A DNA stretch of 64,000 nt from an uncultured Ruminococcus sp. (GTDB taxonomy: Bacteria; Bacillota_A; Clostridia; Oscillospirales; Ruminococcaceae): contig ONBA01000003.1 in the NCBI GenBank assembly GCA_900315975.1, forward strand, positions 58,996 through 122,995. Direction: 5' to 3'. Under the pieces are notes generated by a model. It was given only the letters and a program-made list of their open reading frames with translations. It ran no database searches and was not told where the DNA came from. How positions within the stretch are numbered: position 1 is the stretch's first letter; every line of letters starts with the position of its first letter. The position numbers and the translations under genes are program-made. This document shows, one piece after another, positions 42,392 through 52,247 of this stretch.

Positions 42392-44143
42392 ATGCAAAAA
42401 AACGACGAATTCCTTTACGCTCTCAGAAATGCAAACCCTATCGAAACTGTGATGGGATCTTATGTGAACCTTATACGGCGCGGCAGAAATTTCGTTTGCT
42501 CGTGCCCTTTTCACTCCGAAAAGACTCCTTCTTGTACCGTTTTTCCCGATACGCAAAGCTTTTACTGCTTCGGATGCGGTGCCGGCGGAGACGTTATCAC
42601 GTTCACGATGAAAGCCGAAAACCTCGACTTTCTCGAAGCTGTCAGACTCCTTGCTGAACGAAGCGGTTTGCAGATACCGGAGAATAACTCCCGTGACGAC
42701 CGCTATGCTAAACGCAGGACCCGTATCTACGAAATGAACCGCATTGCCGCCAACTACTTCTACAAAAACCTCATCAGCGGCAATAATAAGGCAGGTCTGC
42801 AATATTTCTATAATCGCAAACTCACTCCGCAGACTATTAAAAAGTACGGTCTCGGTTTTGCGTCCGATTCCTACTACGACCTTATAAACGTACTACACGG
42901 CAAAGGCTACAGCGACGAAGAAATCATCGACGCATGGCTCGGCGCCAAATCCAAAACAACAGACAAGGTCTATGACCTTTTCCGCAACCGCGTCATGTTC
43001 CCTATCGTTGACCTGCGCGGCAATATAATCGGATTCGGCGGACGTGTCCTCGACGATTCTACCCCGAAATACCTCAATACCGGCAAAACTCCGGTATTCG
43101 ACAAGGGCAGTAACCTTTTCTCCATGCACTTCGCTAAAAATGCCGATTCCAAACGGCTTATACTGTGCGAAGGTTACATGGACGTTATCGCCGTAAATCA
43201 GGCAGGCTTTGAAAACGTTGTTGCTACGCTCGGTACCGCCATTACTCCCGACCAGGCCCGGCTTATCAGCCACTACTGCGACGAAGTCGTTATTGCCTAT
43301 GACAGCGACGGTGCCGGTCAGAGAGCTACTCAGAAGGCTATCAACCACTTCTCCGAGGTCGGACTGCGTACCAGAATTCTCCGCATGGAGGGTGCTAAAG
43401 ACCCCGATGAATACATTAAAAAATTCGGTTCCGCCCGCTTCCGTATGCTCATCGAAGGCTCGGACGATGCTAATAATTTCATGCTCGACCGCTGTGAGGA
43501 CGGTATTGATATCGACACAGAAGGCGGAAAAGTTGAACTGCTCAAACGTGTTTCAAACGTTCTTGCAGGTATAGAATCTCCGCTTGAGCGCGAGGTGTAT
43601 ATTTCTCGCACAGCTAAAAAATGCGATATTTCACCGGATATCCTCAAGTCCCACATAAGCGAGATAATCCGGATACGCAAAAACACTCAGAAGAAAAACG
43701 AATGGAAAACTATTCAGGCTAAAACTGCCTATGTACGCGATGAAATTAATCCCGAGGCTGTGAAATTCCGCAGGGAGGCACGTGCCGAGGAAACTATTAT
43801 CCGCACCCTTATGATGCGTCCGGAAGACGCCGACAGGATAGCTGAAAAAGCTCCACCGGATATTTTCATTACAAGCTTTAATAAGCGAGTCTATACGGCT
43901 CTGCTTGACGCTATAAATAACAGTGAGAAATTTTCCCTTTCACTCCTTGCAAGCGAATTTTCTCCCGACGAAATGGGAAAAATAAGCGGCATGATAGCTC
44001 AGGAAAACGGTTTCTCTGTTTCAGAATCAGCTGTTGATGACTGCGCTGCTGCCTTGAAAAAAGGCAATACCGCGGCAAATTTGAACGACGGAGATATTTC
44101 CGACGATCAGCTGCGTGAAATGTTCAGTTCAAAAAAGAAGTAA
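42392..44143 (+). CDS. dnaG: DNA primase
   Basis: A 583-residue primase making RNA primers at the fork. The N-terminal CHC2 zinc ribbon is CPFHSEKTPSC with FYCFGCGAGGD (~37-65). The catalytic core carries the Toprim motifs LCEGYMDVIA (~255) and AYDSDGAGQRA (~310), with the acidic residues in place. The C-terminal ~130 residues are the helicase-binding region. It starts 4 bases after dgt and ends 36 bases before rpoD. Length is typical. Confidence 0.96.
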   Translation: MQKNDEFLYALRNANPIETVMGSYVNLIRRGRNFVCSCPFHSEKTPSCTVFPDTQSFYCFGCGAGGDVITFTMKAENLDFLEAVRLLAERSGLQIPENNSRDDRYAKRRTRIYEMNRIAANYFYKNLISGNNKAGLQYFYNRKLTPQTIKKYGLGFASDSYYDLINVLHGKGYSDEEIIDAWLGAKSKTTDKVYDLFRNRVMFPIVDLRGNIIGFGGRVLDDSTPKYLNTGKTPVFDKGSNLFSMHFAKNADSKRLILCEGYMDVIAVNQAGFENVVATLGTAITPDQARLISHYCDEVVIAYDSDGAGQRATQKAINHFSEVGLRTRILRMEGAKDPDEYIKKFGSARFRMLIEGSDDANNFMLDRCEDGIDIDTEGGKVELLKRVSNVLAGIESPLEREVYISRTAKKCDISPDILKSHISEIIRIRKNTQKKNEWKTIQAKTAYVRDEINPEAVKFRREARAEETIIRTLMMRPEDADRIAEKAPPDIFITSFNKRVYTALLDAINNSEKFSLSLLASEFSPDEMGKISGMIAQENGFSVSESAVDDCAAALKKGNTAANLNDGDISDDQLREMFSSKKK

Positions 44144-44179
44144 AATATAAGGATAATCCAGAATTCAGGAGGAAACACC

Positions 44180-45262
44180 ATGGATCAGAAAAAAAATACT
44201 ATCGACGCCCTTATTGAACAGGGTCAGGCTAACGGTAAACTCACTACAAAGGAAATTACCGACGCTCTCGAAGAACTCGATTTCGACGTTGACCAGATAA
44301 ACAGCTTCTACGACCGCTGCGAAGCTCTCAATATCGAGATAGTTGAGGATCTGAACGTTGACGTTGACCTGAAAATAGGTCTCGATTCCGCTATTACCGA
44401 CGACCTCGAAATGGCTCTTTCAACCGAGGGTATCGCTATCGACGACCCTGTTAAGATCTACCTCAAAGAGATCGGACGTGTTCCGCTTCTTACAACTGAG
44501 GAAGAGATCGAGCTTGCTCAGCGTATGGCTAAGGGTGACAAGTACGCTAAAAAGCGCCTTTCTGAAGCTAACCTCCGTCTCGTTGTAAGTATCGCCAAAA
44601 AGTACGTAGGCAGAGGTATGCAGTTCCTCGACCTCATTCAGGAGGGTAACCTCGGTCTTATCAAGGCTGTTGAAAAGTTTGATTACACTAAGGGATTCAA
44701 GTTCTCAACATACGCTACATGGTGGATCCGTCAGGCTATCACACGTGCTATCGCTGATCAGGCAAGAACTATACGTATCCCTGTCCATATGGTTGAAACT
44801 ATCACCAAAGTCAAGAAAGTGTCAAGCCAGCTTCTCCACGAAAATGGCCACGACCCCAGTCCCGAAGAGATTGCTGACAAGCTGAATATGCCCGTTGACA
44901 AGGTTCGCGAGATCATGCGCGTCGCTCAGGACCCCGTTTCCCTTGAAACTCCTATCGGTGAGGAGGAGGACAGCCACCTCGGTGACTTTATCCCCGATGA
45001 CGATGCTCCTGCACCTGCTGAAGCTGCTTCCCACACTCTCCTGAAAGAACAGCTCAATGAAGTTCTTTCCACTCTCACTGACAGGGAGGCAAAGGTTCTC
45101 AAGCTCCGCTTCGGTCTTGAGGACGGTAAGGCTCGCACTCTTGAAGAAGTAGGTCAGCGCTTTGATGTAACTCGTGAGCGTATCCGCCAGATCGAAGCAA
45201 AGGCTCTCAGAAAGCTCCGCCACCCGAGCAGAAGCAAAAAAGTTAAGGACTTCCTCGACTAA
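44180..45262 (+). CDS. rpoD: Primary RNA polymerase sigma factor (sigma-A / RpoD)
   Basis: A 360-residue housekeeping sigma. Region 1.1 is present at the N-terminus, region 1.2 at [17 protein letters not shown] (~93), region 2 at [21 protein letters not shown] (~173-193, including the -10 recognition helix), region 3 around RIPVHM, and region 4.2 at [20 protein letters not shown] (~319). This matches the TTGACA/TATAAT promoters seen throughout the window. It is third in dgt-dnaG-rpoD, the macromolecular-synthesis operon. An acyltransferase gene starts 2 bases after its stop. Confidence 0.97.
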   Translation: MDQKKNTIDALIEQGQANGKLTTKEITDALEELDFDVDQINSFYDRCEALNIEIVEDLNVDVDLKIGLDSAITDDLEMALSTEGIAIDDPVKIYLKEIGRVPLLTTEEEIELAQRMAKGDKYAKKRLSEANLRLVVSIAKKYVGRGMQFLDLIQEGNLGLIKAVEKFDYTKGFKFSTYATWWIRQAITRAIADQARTIRIPVHMVETITKVKKVSSQLLHENGHDPSPEEIADKLNMPVDKVREIMRVAQDPVSLETPIGEEEDSHLGDFIPDDDAPAPAEAASHTLLKEQLNEVLSTLTDREAKVLKLRFGLEDGKARTLEEVGQRFDVTRERIRQIEAKALRKLRHPSRSKKVKDFLD

Positions 45263-45264
45263 AA

Positions 45265-46380
45265 ATGAGTTCATCTTCTTCCATTCAGAAAAAAAACAGG
45301 AGCTACGGTCTCGACCTTATGCGAATCATCATGACCCTTTTTGTATGCGCTATTCATACGATTTACAAAGGGGGACTTTCGGGAGCAGTCGATGATCAGC
45401 CAAAGAAAAAAGCTCTTGTGATATTGCTTGAATTTACGGTTAGCTGCGCTGTAAACGGTTTCGCTGTAATATCCGGTTACGTCGGGTTAAACTCCCGCTT
45501 CCGGCTTTCGCGCATTGCCAGCCTCTATTTCACGGTTTCATTCTACAATATACTTATACCGATTATTTTCCACTTCCATAGCGGATACGTCATCGACAGA
45601 GTTGTTCTTCTGCGTGCGATATTCCCTTTCGCGTATGATGCCAACTGGTACTTTACCGCATATTTCGGTATGTTTTTCCTGATACCTTTCATGAATGCCG
45701 CTATAAAGCACGTCGACCGCAAACAATGCAATATCGCCCTGCTTGCTATAATGATTTTCTTCTCAGTTATCCCTACTGCGCTCTATATGTGGTTCAAGGA
45801 CGGCTACGATATCAATATCTTCAAGCTTTCATGCGGATATAGTACACTGTGGATAGCGGTATTATACCTCGTTGGTGCGGCTATTCGCGAATATAGCTTG
45901 TTCAGCAAAGTACCAAAATTCGTATGGCTTATATGCTACATAGCAGCTACTCTGTTCGGCAGTGCTTATGCTATTTTCCGCACTTTCGTGTCAGATAAGG
46001 AATTTACTCCGTTGACTGCGTACAATTCTCCGATAATCATTATTCAGGCAATTGGTCTGCTGATGTTCTTCAAGGACATGAAGCTGCCAAAAGCCGCCGA
46101 CAAAGTAATAGCGTTCATAGCTCCGCATACATTCAGCATCTACATTATACACACACAGGACGCTCTGTGGCTGTTGTGGCTAATGGGAAGATACACTCCA
46201 GACGGACAGAAAAGTATATTCATTCTTCCATTCCTATTCTGTTGGCGGGTGGTTTTCCTGTTCACAATGTGTATGATAGCTGATATGCCGCTTCACTGCT
46301 GTATGAAGTACATTCCCCGCATTTTCAGGAAATCCGGCTCATCTGCCGCTCAGACTCAAAAAGAAAAAATTAACGTTTAA
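45265..46380 (+). CDS. Acyltransferase 3 family membrane protein
   Basis: A 371-residue polytopic membrane protein (about ten helices) of the acyltransferase-3 family, which transfers acetyl or succinyl groups to wall polymers, exopolysaccharides or lipids. The N-terminal GLDLMRIIMTLFVCAIH helix places the conserved catalytic His (~31), and RLSRIASLY-type basic residues occur at the next loop. There is no C-terminal SGNH domain as in OatA. The gene begins 2 bases after the rpoD stop, with no SD of its own beyond the rpoD 3' end, so it depends on rpoD transcription. That linkage is unusual. Confidence 0.85.
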   Translation: MSSSSSIQKKNRSYGLDLMRIIMTLFVCAIHTIYKGGLSGAVDDQPKKKALVILLEFTVSCAVNGFAVISGYVGLNSRFRLSRIASLYFTVSFYNILIPIIFHFHSGYVIDRVVLLRAIFPFAYDANWYFTAYFGMFFLIPFMNAAIKHVDRKQCNIALLAIMIFFSVIPTALYMWFKDGYDINIFKLSCGYSTLWIAVLYLVGAAIREYSLFSKVPKFVWLICYIAATLFGSAYAIFRTFVSDKEFTPLTAYNSPIIIIQAIGLLMFFKDMKLPKAADKVIAFIAPHTFSIYIIHTQDALWLLWLMGRYTPDGQKSIFILPFLFCWRVVFLFTMCMIADMPLHCCMKYIPRIFRKSGSSAAQTQKEKINV

Positions 46381-46507
46381 AAGCTCGTGCCGCCGTTTCT
46401 TATTCTGGCAACTTGTTCTTTTTATTGGGAGAATAACCCTTTTTCAGGTATTTTTTCCCAGTAATAAACAAGAGTGCCATAATAAGTTCCGGTTGCGGGA
46501 GCTTTTT
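46381..46507 (+). ncRNA. Candidate long-hairpin RNA / giant terminator of the rpoD operon
   Basis: Directly after the acyltransferase stop a ~125-base region folds as one long imperfect hairpin: AAGCTC/GAGCTT (46381-46386 with 46499-46504), CTTATT/AATAAG (46399-46404 with 46481-46486), TGGCA/TGCCA (46406-46410 with 46475-46479), CTTGTT/AACAAG (46412-46417 with 46467-46472) and an apical TTATTGGGA/TCCC-AATAA. It ends in TTTTT (46503-46507), so it can terminate transcription. The size and ladder of helices resemble a small regulatory RNA more than an ordinary terminator. No known family recognised. Confidence 0.6.
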
Positions 46508-46545
46508 AACATTTTGTGATGAAAGTGTTAAAAAACATTATCATA

Positions 46546-46574
46546 TTGACTTTATTCTCGTGATGTTGTATAAT
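46546..46574 (+). promoter_or_regulatory. Sigma-A promoter of the EAL/beta-solenoid gene
   Basis: TTGACT (46546-46551) and consensus TATAAT (46569-46574), 17-base spacer, ~105 bases upstream of the ATG. The leader ends in a hairpin (46634-46664, CCGC/GCGG with GTAT/ATAC) just before the SD AAAAGGAG. Confidence 0.85.
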
Positions 46575-46678
46575 AAAAGTAAGATTAATATGTGTCGTTT
46601 TAATACGGTTTGCTGTATACCGCAAATACAGCCCCGCTTATTGCGTATGATAATACTTATGCGGGAAAAGGAGCGCTT

Positions 46679-49414
46679 ATGAGTATTTTTGATTTATCAA
46701 AAAAACCTCCTGAGCTAAGTCATGACTGGAAAGTATTCCAGCAGTTCGTTGGCAATATCGGTGCTTTTACATATATTGCAAAAGAAAAATCAGCCTATCT
46801 TGATGAGGCTGCCTGCCGTATGCTCGCCTGCACTAGCACTAAGCTCAACGAGTTTGAGTTTTTTAATCTTCTCGAAAAAATCTCAAAATCACCTGTAGAG
46901 GGTCAGAAACACATTTATAAGTTCATTAACAACAATAACACTAAATACATCAAAATGAATATCTACGAGAGCAGCGACGAATGGCTCGGATTTGTTCAGG
47001 ACTTCTCACGTCAGATTTCTGCCTGTCAGGACAGCAGTTTTGTCGAATATGACCCGATTACAAGACTTCCGTCGTATCCGTCGTTCTCGCAGACTATCAA
47101 AAAGCTCCTGCCCGATGTACAGACAGGATGCCTTGCTACTCTGTACATCAACGGTATCGAAAAGCTCGGTTCGTTCCTCACTGTTGACAGTACCAACAAC
47201 TGCATTGCCTCCGTTGCTGAAACTCTCAAGAGCTTCTCCGGCGAAAATGTCATAATCGGTACAAAATCAAATTACGAACTCCTCGCTTTCTTCCGTGACT
47301 GCGATAAAATGCAGATATACAACCTCCTCAACTCTATGGATGAGGCTGTTCAGAACTGCGTTCTCACGGACGATTTCGGCGAAATAATCGACATCTCTGA
47401 CAAGAGTAAGCTAAGTCTGTCGATTGGCTGTTCGTCTTATCCTAACGAGGCTTCCGACTTCAATATGCTCGTGAATTACTCCGAGTTCGCACTGTACGAA
47501 GCAAGAGCTGACCGTCGTCACGTAATCAACTGGTTCTCTGAAGAGGACTATATCCGCGAGAAGGATTCGTATAAAAACGCTCAGATATTCTCGAAGATGG
47601 TCATGGAAAACCTCCTGATGTACTACGTTCAGCCTATCGTCGAGACTACCAGCGGCGAAATCGTCGCTTATGAGGCTCTCATGCGTACTATCGGTGACGT
47701 AAAAATGGAGCCGAAACAGATACTCTCTATCGCTGCCGGTCAAAGCAATCTGTACGCTGTTGAGCGTCTGACTTTCTTCAACACTATGAAAATGCTAAGC
47801 GAAAATCAGCAGGTTTTCGCCAATAAAAAGCTGTTCATAAACTCTATGCCCGAATACATTCTCTCGGACGAGGACTTCAATGAACTATATCTCACTTATG
47901 GTGAACTCCTCGAAAAAACCGTTATCGAAATAGTCGAGGACAGTGATGCTGCTCCCGAAACTATCGAGCTTATCCGCAGACGTCTCTCTTTCACTCACGC
48001 TCAGCTCGCTATCGACGATTACGGCACAGGCTACTCAAACAGCTCGAATCTGCTCAAATATAAGCCGGACTACGTCAAAATCGACCGTTCACTCATCGCT
48101 GATATCCACAACGACCTCAAAAAGCAGCAGCTCGTTACGCAGATAATCGAATTCTGCCGCGACAATCAGTTACAGTCGCTTGCTGAAGGTGTTGAAACTT
48201 CTCAGGAGATGAAAACAGTCATCAGGCTCGGTGTCGACCTCATACAGGGTTATTACACCTCGAAGCCTAAGCCGCTCTTCCTTGACAGTATCGCCAAAGA
48301 CGTAAAGGACGAAATAATCAAGACCAATCTTGAGACCCGTCCTAACGGCTCACGTAAGATTTATACCGCACGTAATGATACTGAAATTGACCTCCTCAAG
48401 CTCGCTCTCGAAAAGTACACTGATATACACATCTATCAGAGTAAGCTCACTATCGTCAGCGACCCTGATAAACAGGTCAAAATGAACATCGCAGTTATGG
48501 ATAACCACAGCTGTGAATTAACTCTCAAAAACGTCAACATGGTCAGCGGCAACAGCAAGCCTACTATCACTGTCGGCGAATATGCACGCCTTGTACTCAA
48601 CGTCTCAAAGACTAACAAGCTCGGGTATTCAGGTATTTATGTACCTATGGGTTCGCAGTTTGAACTAACCGGCAAAGGCTCGCTCACTATCGACTGCTAT
48701 GCTTCCGAGGGTACAGGTATCGGTAACGATTATGACCACGGCTACGGCGATATCACTGTCAATATGCAGGGCACTCTCGAAATAATCTGCAACAGTACTG
48801 AAACTGTATGCATCGGCGGCGGCTATAATGGTGATGAGTCCGAAATCAAACTGCTCTCCGGTAAGCTGAAACTCTATATGTACAGCCACAACGGTCTCGC
48901 TATAGGAAGCTTCAACGGCGACTCAAATATCGAAATATCTGAGGATTGCAGCCTCGATATGACCGTTTCCGGCATTAAAGTCACCGGTATCGGAAGCTTC
49001 CGCGGTGTTACTACTGTCGCTACTTCCGCTGATATCACAATGTTCTGTACCGGTGCGCAGGCTGTCGGAATAGGCGCTCTCGAAGAGGGCGAAGGAAGCG
49101 TACTCATCAGAAAAGGTCGTATCAATATTAAAATGCGCTCCGCTAAACACTCGTGTATCGGCGCTATAGGCGGCGATGTCAACGCTAAAATCATGAATTC
49201 AGAAATTATCATCGACTCCGAAGGCGACTTCGCTACCGGTATCGGTGACCCACAGGGAAGCGGCAATGTCTTTATTATGGACTCAGCCGTTACTATGAAT
49301 ATGCTCTGCGGTAATCCGAATGATATCTGCTCGGGCAGCGGTGATGTGCAGATTCAGAATTCAACTATCAATTCACTCGTTAATAACCGTAAGATACAGC
49401 ACGATAACACCTGA
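46679..49414 (+). CDS. Cyclic-di-GMP phosphodiesterase (degenerate GGDEF - EAL) fused to a predicted beta-solenoid
   Basis: A 911-residue protein, started at the ATG at 46679 (AAAAGGAG upstream). Residues ~1-115 are PAS-like. Residues ~120-280 are a GGDEF-fold domain whose active loop reads TKSNYEL instead of GGDEF, so it is catalytically dead. Residues ~300-540 are an EAL domain with all key positions visible: EALMR (332), Asn in FINSMPE, IDDYGTG (445), VKIDRSL, AEGVE (502) and QGYY. It should hydrolyse c-di-GMP. From ~585 to the end, about eight ~38-residue repeats each end in a GIG- or CIG-type turn, predicting a right-handed beta-helix. There is no signal peptide or TM helix, so the solenoid would be cytosolic. 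Confidence 0.85.
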   Translation: MSIFDLSKKPPELSHDWKVFQQFVGNIGAFTYIAKEKSAYLDEAACRMLACTSTKLNEFEFFNLLEKISKSPVEGQKHIYKFINNNNTKYIKMNIYESSDEWLGFVQDFSRQISACQDSSFVEYDPITRLPSYPSFSQTIKKLLPDVQTGCLATLYINGIEKLGSFLTVDSTNNCIASVAETLKSFSGENVIIGTKSNYELLAFFRDCDKMQIYNLLNSMDEAVQNCVLTDDFGEIIDISDKSKLSLSIGCSSYPNEASDFNMLVNYSEFALYEARADRRHVINWFSEEDYIREKDSYKNAQIFSKMVMENLLMYYVQPIVETTSGEIVAYEALMRTIGDVKMEPKQILSIAAGQSNLYAVERLTFFNTMKMLSENQQVFANKKLFINSMPEYILSDEDFNELYLTYGELLEKTVIEIVEDSDAAPETIELIRRRLSFTHAQLAIDDYGTGYSNSSNLLKYKPDYVKIDRSLIADIHNDLKKQQLVTQIIEFCRDNQLQSLAEGVETSQEMKTVIRLGVDLIQGYYTSKPKPLFLDSIAKDVKDEIIKTNLETRPNGSRKIYTARNDTEIDLLKLALEKYTDIHIYQSKLTIVSDPDKQVKMNIAVMDNHSCELTLKNVNMVSGNSKPTITVGEYARLVLNVSKTNKLGYSGIYVPMGSQFELTGKGSLTIDCYASEGTGIGNDYDHGYGDITVNMQGTLEIICNSTETVCIGGGYNGDESEIKLLSGKLKLYMYSHNGLAIGSFNGDSNIEISEDCSLDMTVSGIKVTGIGSFRGVTTVATSADITMFCTGAQAVGIGALEEGEGSVLIRKGRINIKMRSAKHSCIGAIGGDVNAKIMNSEIIIDSEGDFATGIGDPQGSGNVFIMDSAVTMNMLCGNPNDICSGSGDVQIQNSTINSLVNNRKIQHDNT

Positions 49415-49440
49415 GCTGTATCACTTCCCAAAAGTTGATT

Positions 49441-49463
49441 ATGGGCGGCTTAATGCCGCCCAT
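49441..49463 (+). terminator. Hairpin between the EAL gene and ychF
   Basis: A perfect 9-bp stem ATGGGCGGC/GCCGCCCAT with a 5-base loop lies 27 bases after the EAL stop. No U tract follows (GAACATGG), so it may be an attenuator or RNA-processing site rather than a full terminator. Confidence 0.5.
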
Positions 49464-49503
49464 GAACATGGTATAACAAATAAGAAAGTAAGGTAAAACT
49501 AAT

Positions 49504-50598
49504 ATGAAACTTGGTATGGTCGGTCTGCCTAACGTAGGCAAAAGCACTCTCTTCAACGCTCTCACAAACGCAGGAGCTGAATCAGCTAACTACCCATTCT
49601 GCACTATCGAAAAAAACGTTGGTATCGTTTCTGTCCCAGATGAGCGCCTTGACAAGCTCGCTGAAATGTATGAGCCTGACAAGTTCACTCCCGCTACCCT
49701 CGAATTCGTCGATATCGCAGGACTCGTTAAAGGTGCGTCAAAGGGTGAAGGTCTCGGAAACAAGTTCCTCGCTGATATCCGCGAAGTAGACGCTATCGTG
49801 CACGTTGTCCGCTGCTTTGAGGACGGTAATATCGTTCACGTTGACGGCAGTATCAACCCTGTCCGCGATATCGAAACTATCAACCTCGAACTCATTTTCT
49901 CTGATATTGAAATGGTCGACCGCCGTATTGACCGCGCTAAAAAGGCTGCAAAGGGCGATAAAAAGTACCTCGCTGAGATAGAGTTCCTTGAGCGCCTCAA
50001 GGCTCACCTCGAAAATGGTAAGTCTGCACGCGGCTTCGATTTCACTGACGATGAACGTGAGCTTATAAAGTCAACTCCCCTCCTCTCCGCAAAGCCTGTC
50101 ATCTACGCTGCTAACATGAGTGAGGACGATTTCGCTAACAATATCGAAACTAACGAAAACTATAAGCAGGTTTGCGCTATCGCTGCTGAGGAACACTCCG
50201 CTGTACTCCCTATCTGCGCTCAGACAGAAGCTGAAATCGCTGAAATGGACGACGACGACAAGGCTATGTTCCTCGCTGAACTCGGTCTCGAAGTATCGGG
50301 TCTTAACCGTATAATCAAGGAGGGTTACTCTCTTCTCGGTCTTATCTCCTACCTCACAGCCGGTAAACCCGAAGTCCGCGCATGGACTATAAAGAAGGGT
50401 ACAAAGGCGCCGCAGGCTGCCGGAAAAATCCACACAGATTTTGAAAAGGGCTTCATCCGTGCTGAGGTTATTTCTTTTGAAGACCTCATGGCTTGCGGTT
50501 CTATGGCTGCCGCTAAGGAAAAGGGTCTCGTTCGTCTTGAAGGTAAGGAGTACGTTATGCAGGACGGTGATATAGTTCTGTTCAGATTCAATGTTTAA
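49504..50598 (+). CDS. ychF: Ribosome-associated ATPase YchF
   Basis: A 364-residue P-loop protein of the Obg/YchF group. G1 is [14 protein letters not shown] (~7-20) and G3 is [20 protein letters not shown] (~69-88). The G4 position reads NMSE rather than NKxD, the YchF change that shifts preference from GTP to ATP. The C-terminal TGS domain holds [17 protein letters not shown] (~314). It binds the ribosome and modulates oxidative-stress and translation-fidelity responses. Length is typical. Confidence 0.96.
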   Translation: MKLGMVGLPNVGKSTLFNALTNAGAESANYPFCTIEKNVGIVSVPDERLDKLAEMYEPDKFTPATLEFVDIAGLVKGASKGEGLGNKFLADIREVDAIVHVVRCFEDGNIVHVDGSINPVRDIETINLELIFSDIEMVDRRIDRAKKAAKGDKKYLAEIEFLERLKAHLENGKSARGFDFTDDERELIKSTPLLSAKPVIYAANMSEDDFANNIETNENYKQVCAIAAEEHSAVLPICAQTEAEIAEMDDDDKAMFLAELGLEVSGLNRIIKEGYSLLGLISYLTAGKPEVRAWTIKKGTKAPQAAGKIHTDFEKGFIRAEVISFEDLMACGSMAAAKEKGLVRLEGKEYVMQDGDIVLFRFNV

Positions 50599-50711
50599 AA
50601 ATGATACATATTCTCACATAACCGACTTTGCATGAAAAATGCCCCGAAATGACGTAATATATGGATTTTTTTAATTATGTTCATTATACGAAATTATTAA
50701 TAAAAAATGTA

Positions 50712-50740
50712 TTGAAAATCAATTAAAACTATGATACAAT
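50712..50740 (+). promoter_or_regulatory. Sigma-A promoter of the NfeD/SPFH operon
   Basis: TTGAAA (50712-50717) and TACAAT (50735-50740), 17-base spacer, 45 bases upstream of the ATG. Confidence 0.8.
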
Positions 50741-50784
50741 ATGTCTTGTAGGGATGCTTCAAATTCTGCGAAAGGGGGATCTTT

Positions 50785-51219
50785 ATGGACGTATTGATAT
50801 GGGCAGTCCTCGTTGTTATATTCATCATAGCTGAGATCGCTACGGTGCAGCTTGTTTCTATATGGTTCGCTGCCGGCGCTCTCGTTACTATGCTATGCGC
50901 TTATTTCACCGATTTGTCATTTATAGGACAGCTTGTTGTTTTCATTGTGTCATCCGCTGTTTTCCTTGCACTGACTATGCCGTTCATCATGAGCAGAAGG
51001 AAGAAAAAAGGCTACGTTTCCACTAATTCCGAACTCGATATCGGCAAAACAGCTGTGGTGATTCAGGACATCGACACGGACAAAGGTACGGGACGTGTTA
51101 CGCTCGATGGGGTCGATTGGAGCGCTGTTCCCGCAAACGGCGAGGTCATTCCTACTGGCAGCGTCGTTACAGTTAAGGCAGTAAACGGTGCAAAGCTTAC
51201 CGTTGAACTCAAACAATGA
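50785..51219 (+). CDS. NfeD-like membrane protein
   Basis: A 144-residue membrane protein with three hydrophobic helices in the first ~75 residues and a C-terminal OB-fold domain (GKTAVVIQDIDTDKGTGRVTLDGVDWSAVP, then a strand ending VELKQ). This is the short NfeD1b form without the serine-protease domain. NfeD proteins pair with SPFH/flotillin-like proteins in membrane microdomains, and the next gene (15 bases on) encodes one. The function of the pair is poorly known; membrane quality control is the usual suggestion. Confidence 0.9.
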   Translation: MDVLIWAVLVVIFIIAEIATVQLVSIWFAAGALVTMLCAYFTDLSFIGQLVVFIVSSAVFLALTMPFIMSRRKKKGYVSTNSELDIGKTAVVIQDIDTDKGTGRVTLDGVDWSAVPANGEVIPTGSVVTVKAVNGAKLTVELKQ

Positions 51220-51234
51220 TAAGGAGGGATCATC

Positions 51235-52221
51235 TTGGAAGGATTGATCGAAATTTTTGGTGTAGTAATACTCTTAGTAGTTATTTTTATTCTGTTCATC
51301 TTCATCAGATGCTTCAGAATAGTTCCGCAGGCTCACGTTTTCGTAATTGAGCGCTTCGGCTCGTTTAAATGTGAGTGGGAAACCGGTATTCACTTCCTTT
51401 GGCCTTTCATCGAAAGGATCGCAGGCAAGGTTTCACTCAAGGAAAAAGTAGTTGACTTCAAGCCTCAGCCGGTTATCACTAAGGATAACGTTACTATGCA
51501 GATAGATACTGTTGTTTTCTACAAGGTCACAAACGCTAAACAGTATATCTACGGTGTTGAAAGACCTCTCGCTGCTATCGAGAACCTCTCAGCTACAACG
51601 CTCCGTAACATCATCGGTGAACTCGAACTCGACTCTACCCTCACATCACGTGACACTATCAACACTAACATCACTGCTATCCTCGATCAGGCTACTGACC
51701 GCTGGGGTATCAAGGTTGAGCGAGTTGAGCTCAAAAACATCATTCCTCCGCGCGAGATTCAGGATGCTATGGAGAAGCAGATGAAGGCTGAGCGTGAGCG
51801 CCGTGAGAAGATCCTTCAGGCTGAGGGTGACAAGAAGTCACAGATCCTCGTTGCAGAAGGTGAAAAGGAGTCACAGATTCTCCGTGCACAGGCTAAGAAA
51901 GAGTCTCAGATCCTTGAGGCTGAGGCTGAGAAACAGGCAATGATCCTGAAGGCTGACGCTGTAAGAGAACAGAAGATTCTCGAAGCTACCGGTGAAGCTC
52001 AGGCTATTGAACTCGTTCAGCAGGCTGTTGCAGAGAGTCTTATAAAGCTCAACAATGCTTCGCCTAACGAAAAAGTTATTCAGCTCAAGTCGCTTGAAGC
52101 ATTCTCTAAGGCTGCTGACGGCAAGGCTACTAAAATTATTATCCCGAGCGAGATTCAGGGGCTTGCCGGACTTGCTACCGGCTTAAAGAGCATCGTTGAA
52201 AACGACGCTCCGAAACAGTAA
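51235..52221 (+). CDS. SPFH/band-7 (paraslipin/stomatin-like) membrane protein
   Basis: A 328-residue protein starting at a TTG (51235) behind AAGGAGGGATCA. One N-terminal membrane helix (~5-27) is followed by the SPFH domain (VPQAHVFVIERFGSFKCEWETGIHFLWPF, split over ~33-61; NIIPPREIQDAMEKQMKAERERR near 165-190). A Lys/Glu/Gln coiled coil (~180-265) contains short repeats of the form SQIL.AE. It is the paraslipin type (QmcA-like), which assembles into large membrane-anchored cages. It is encoded with NfeD, its usual partner. Confidence 0.93.
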   Translation: MEGLIEIFGVVILLVVIFILFIFIRCFRIVPQAHVFVIERFGSFKCEWETGIHFLWPFIERIAGKVSLKEKVVDFKPQPVITKDNVTMQIDTVVFYKVTNAKQYIYGVERPLAAIENLSATTLRNIIGELELDSTLTSRDTINTNITAILDQATDRWGIKVERVELKNIIPPREIQDAMEKQMKAERERREKILQAEGDKKSQILVAEGEKESQILRAQAKKESQILEAEAEKQAMILKADAVREQKILEATGEAQAIELVQQAVAESLIKLNNASPNEKVIQLKSLEAFSKAADGKATKIIIPSEIQGLAGLATGLKSIVENDAPKQ

Positions 52222-52247
52222 CGAAATGCAGAATTCTTAAACCCTAC

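Noticed and set aside
46610..46678. Extending the EAL protein start 23 codons upstream
   Set aside because: No SD precedes the upstream ATG, while AAAAGGAG is well placed before 46679, and the added stretch is not conserved-looking.
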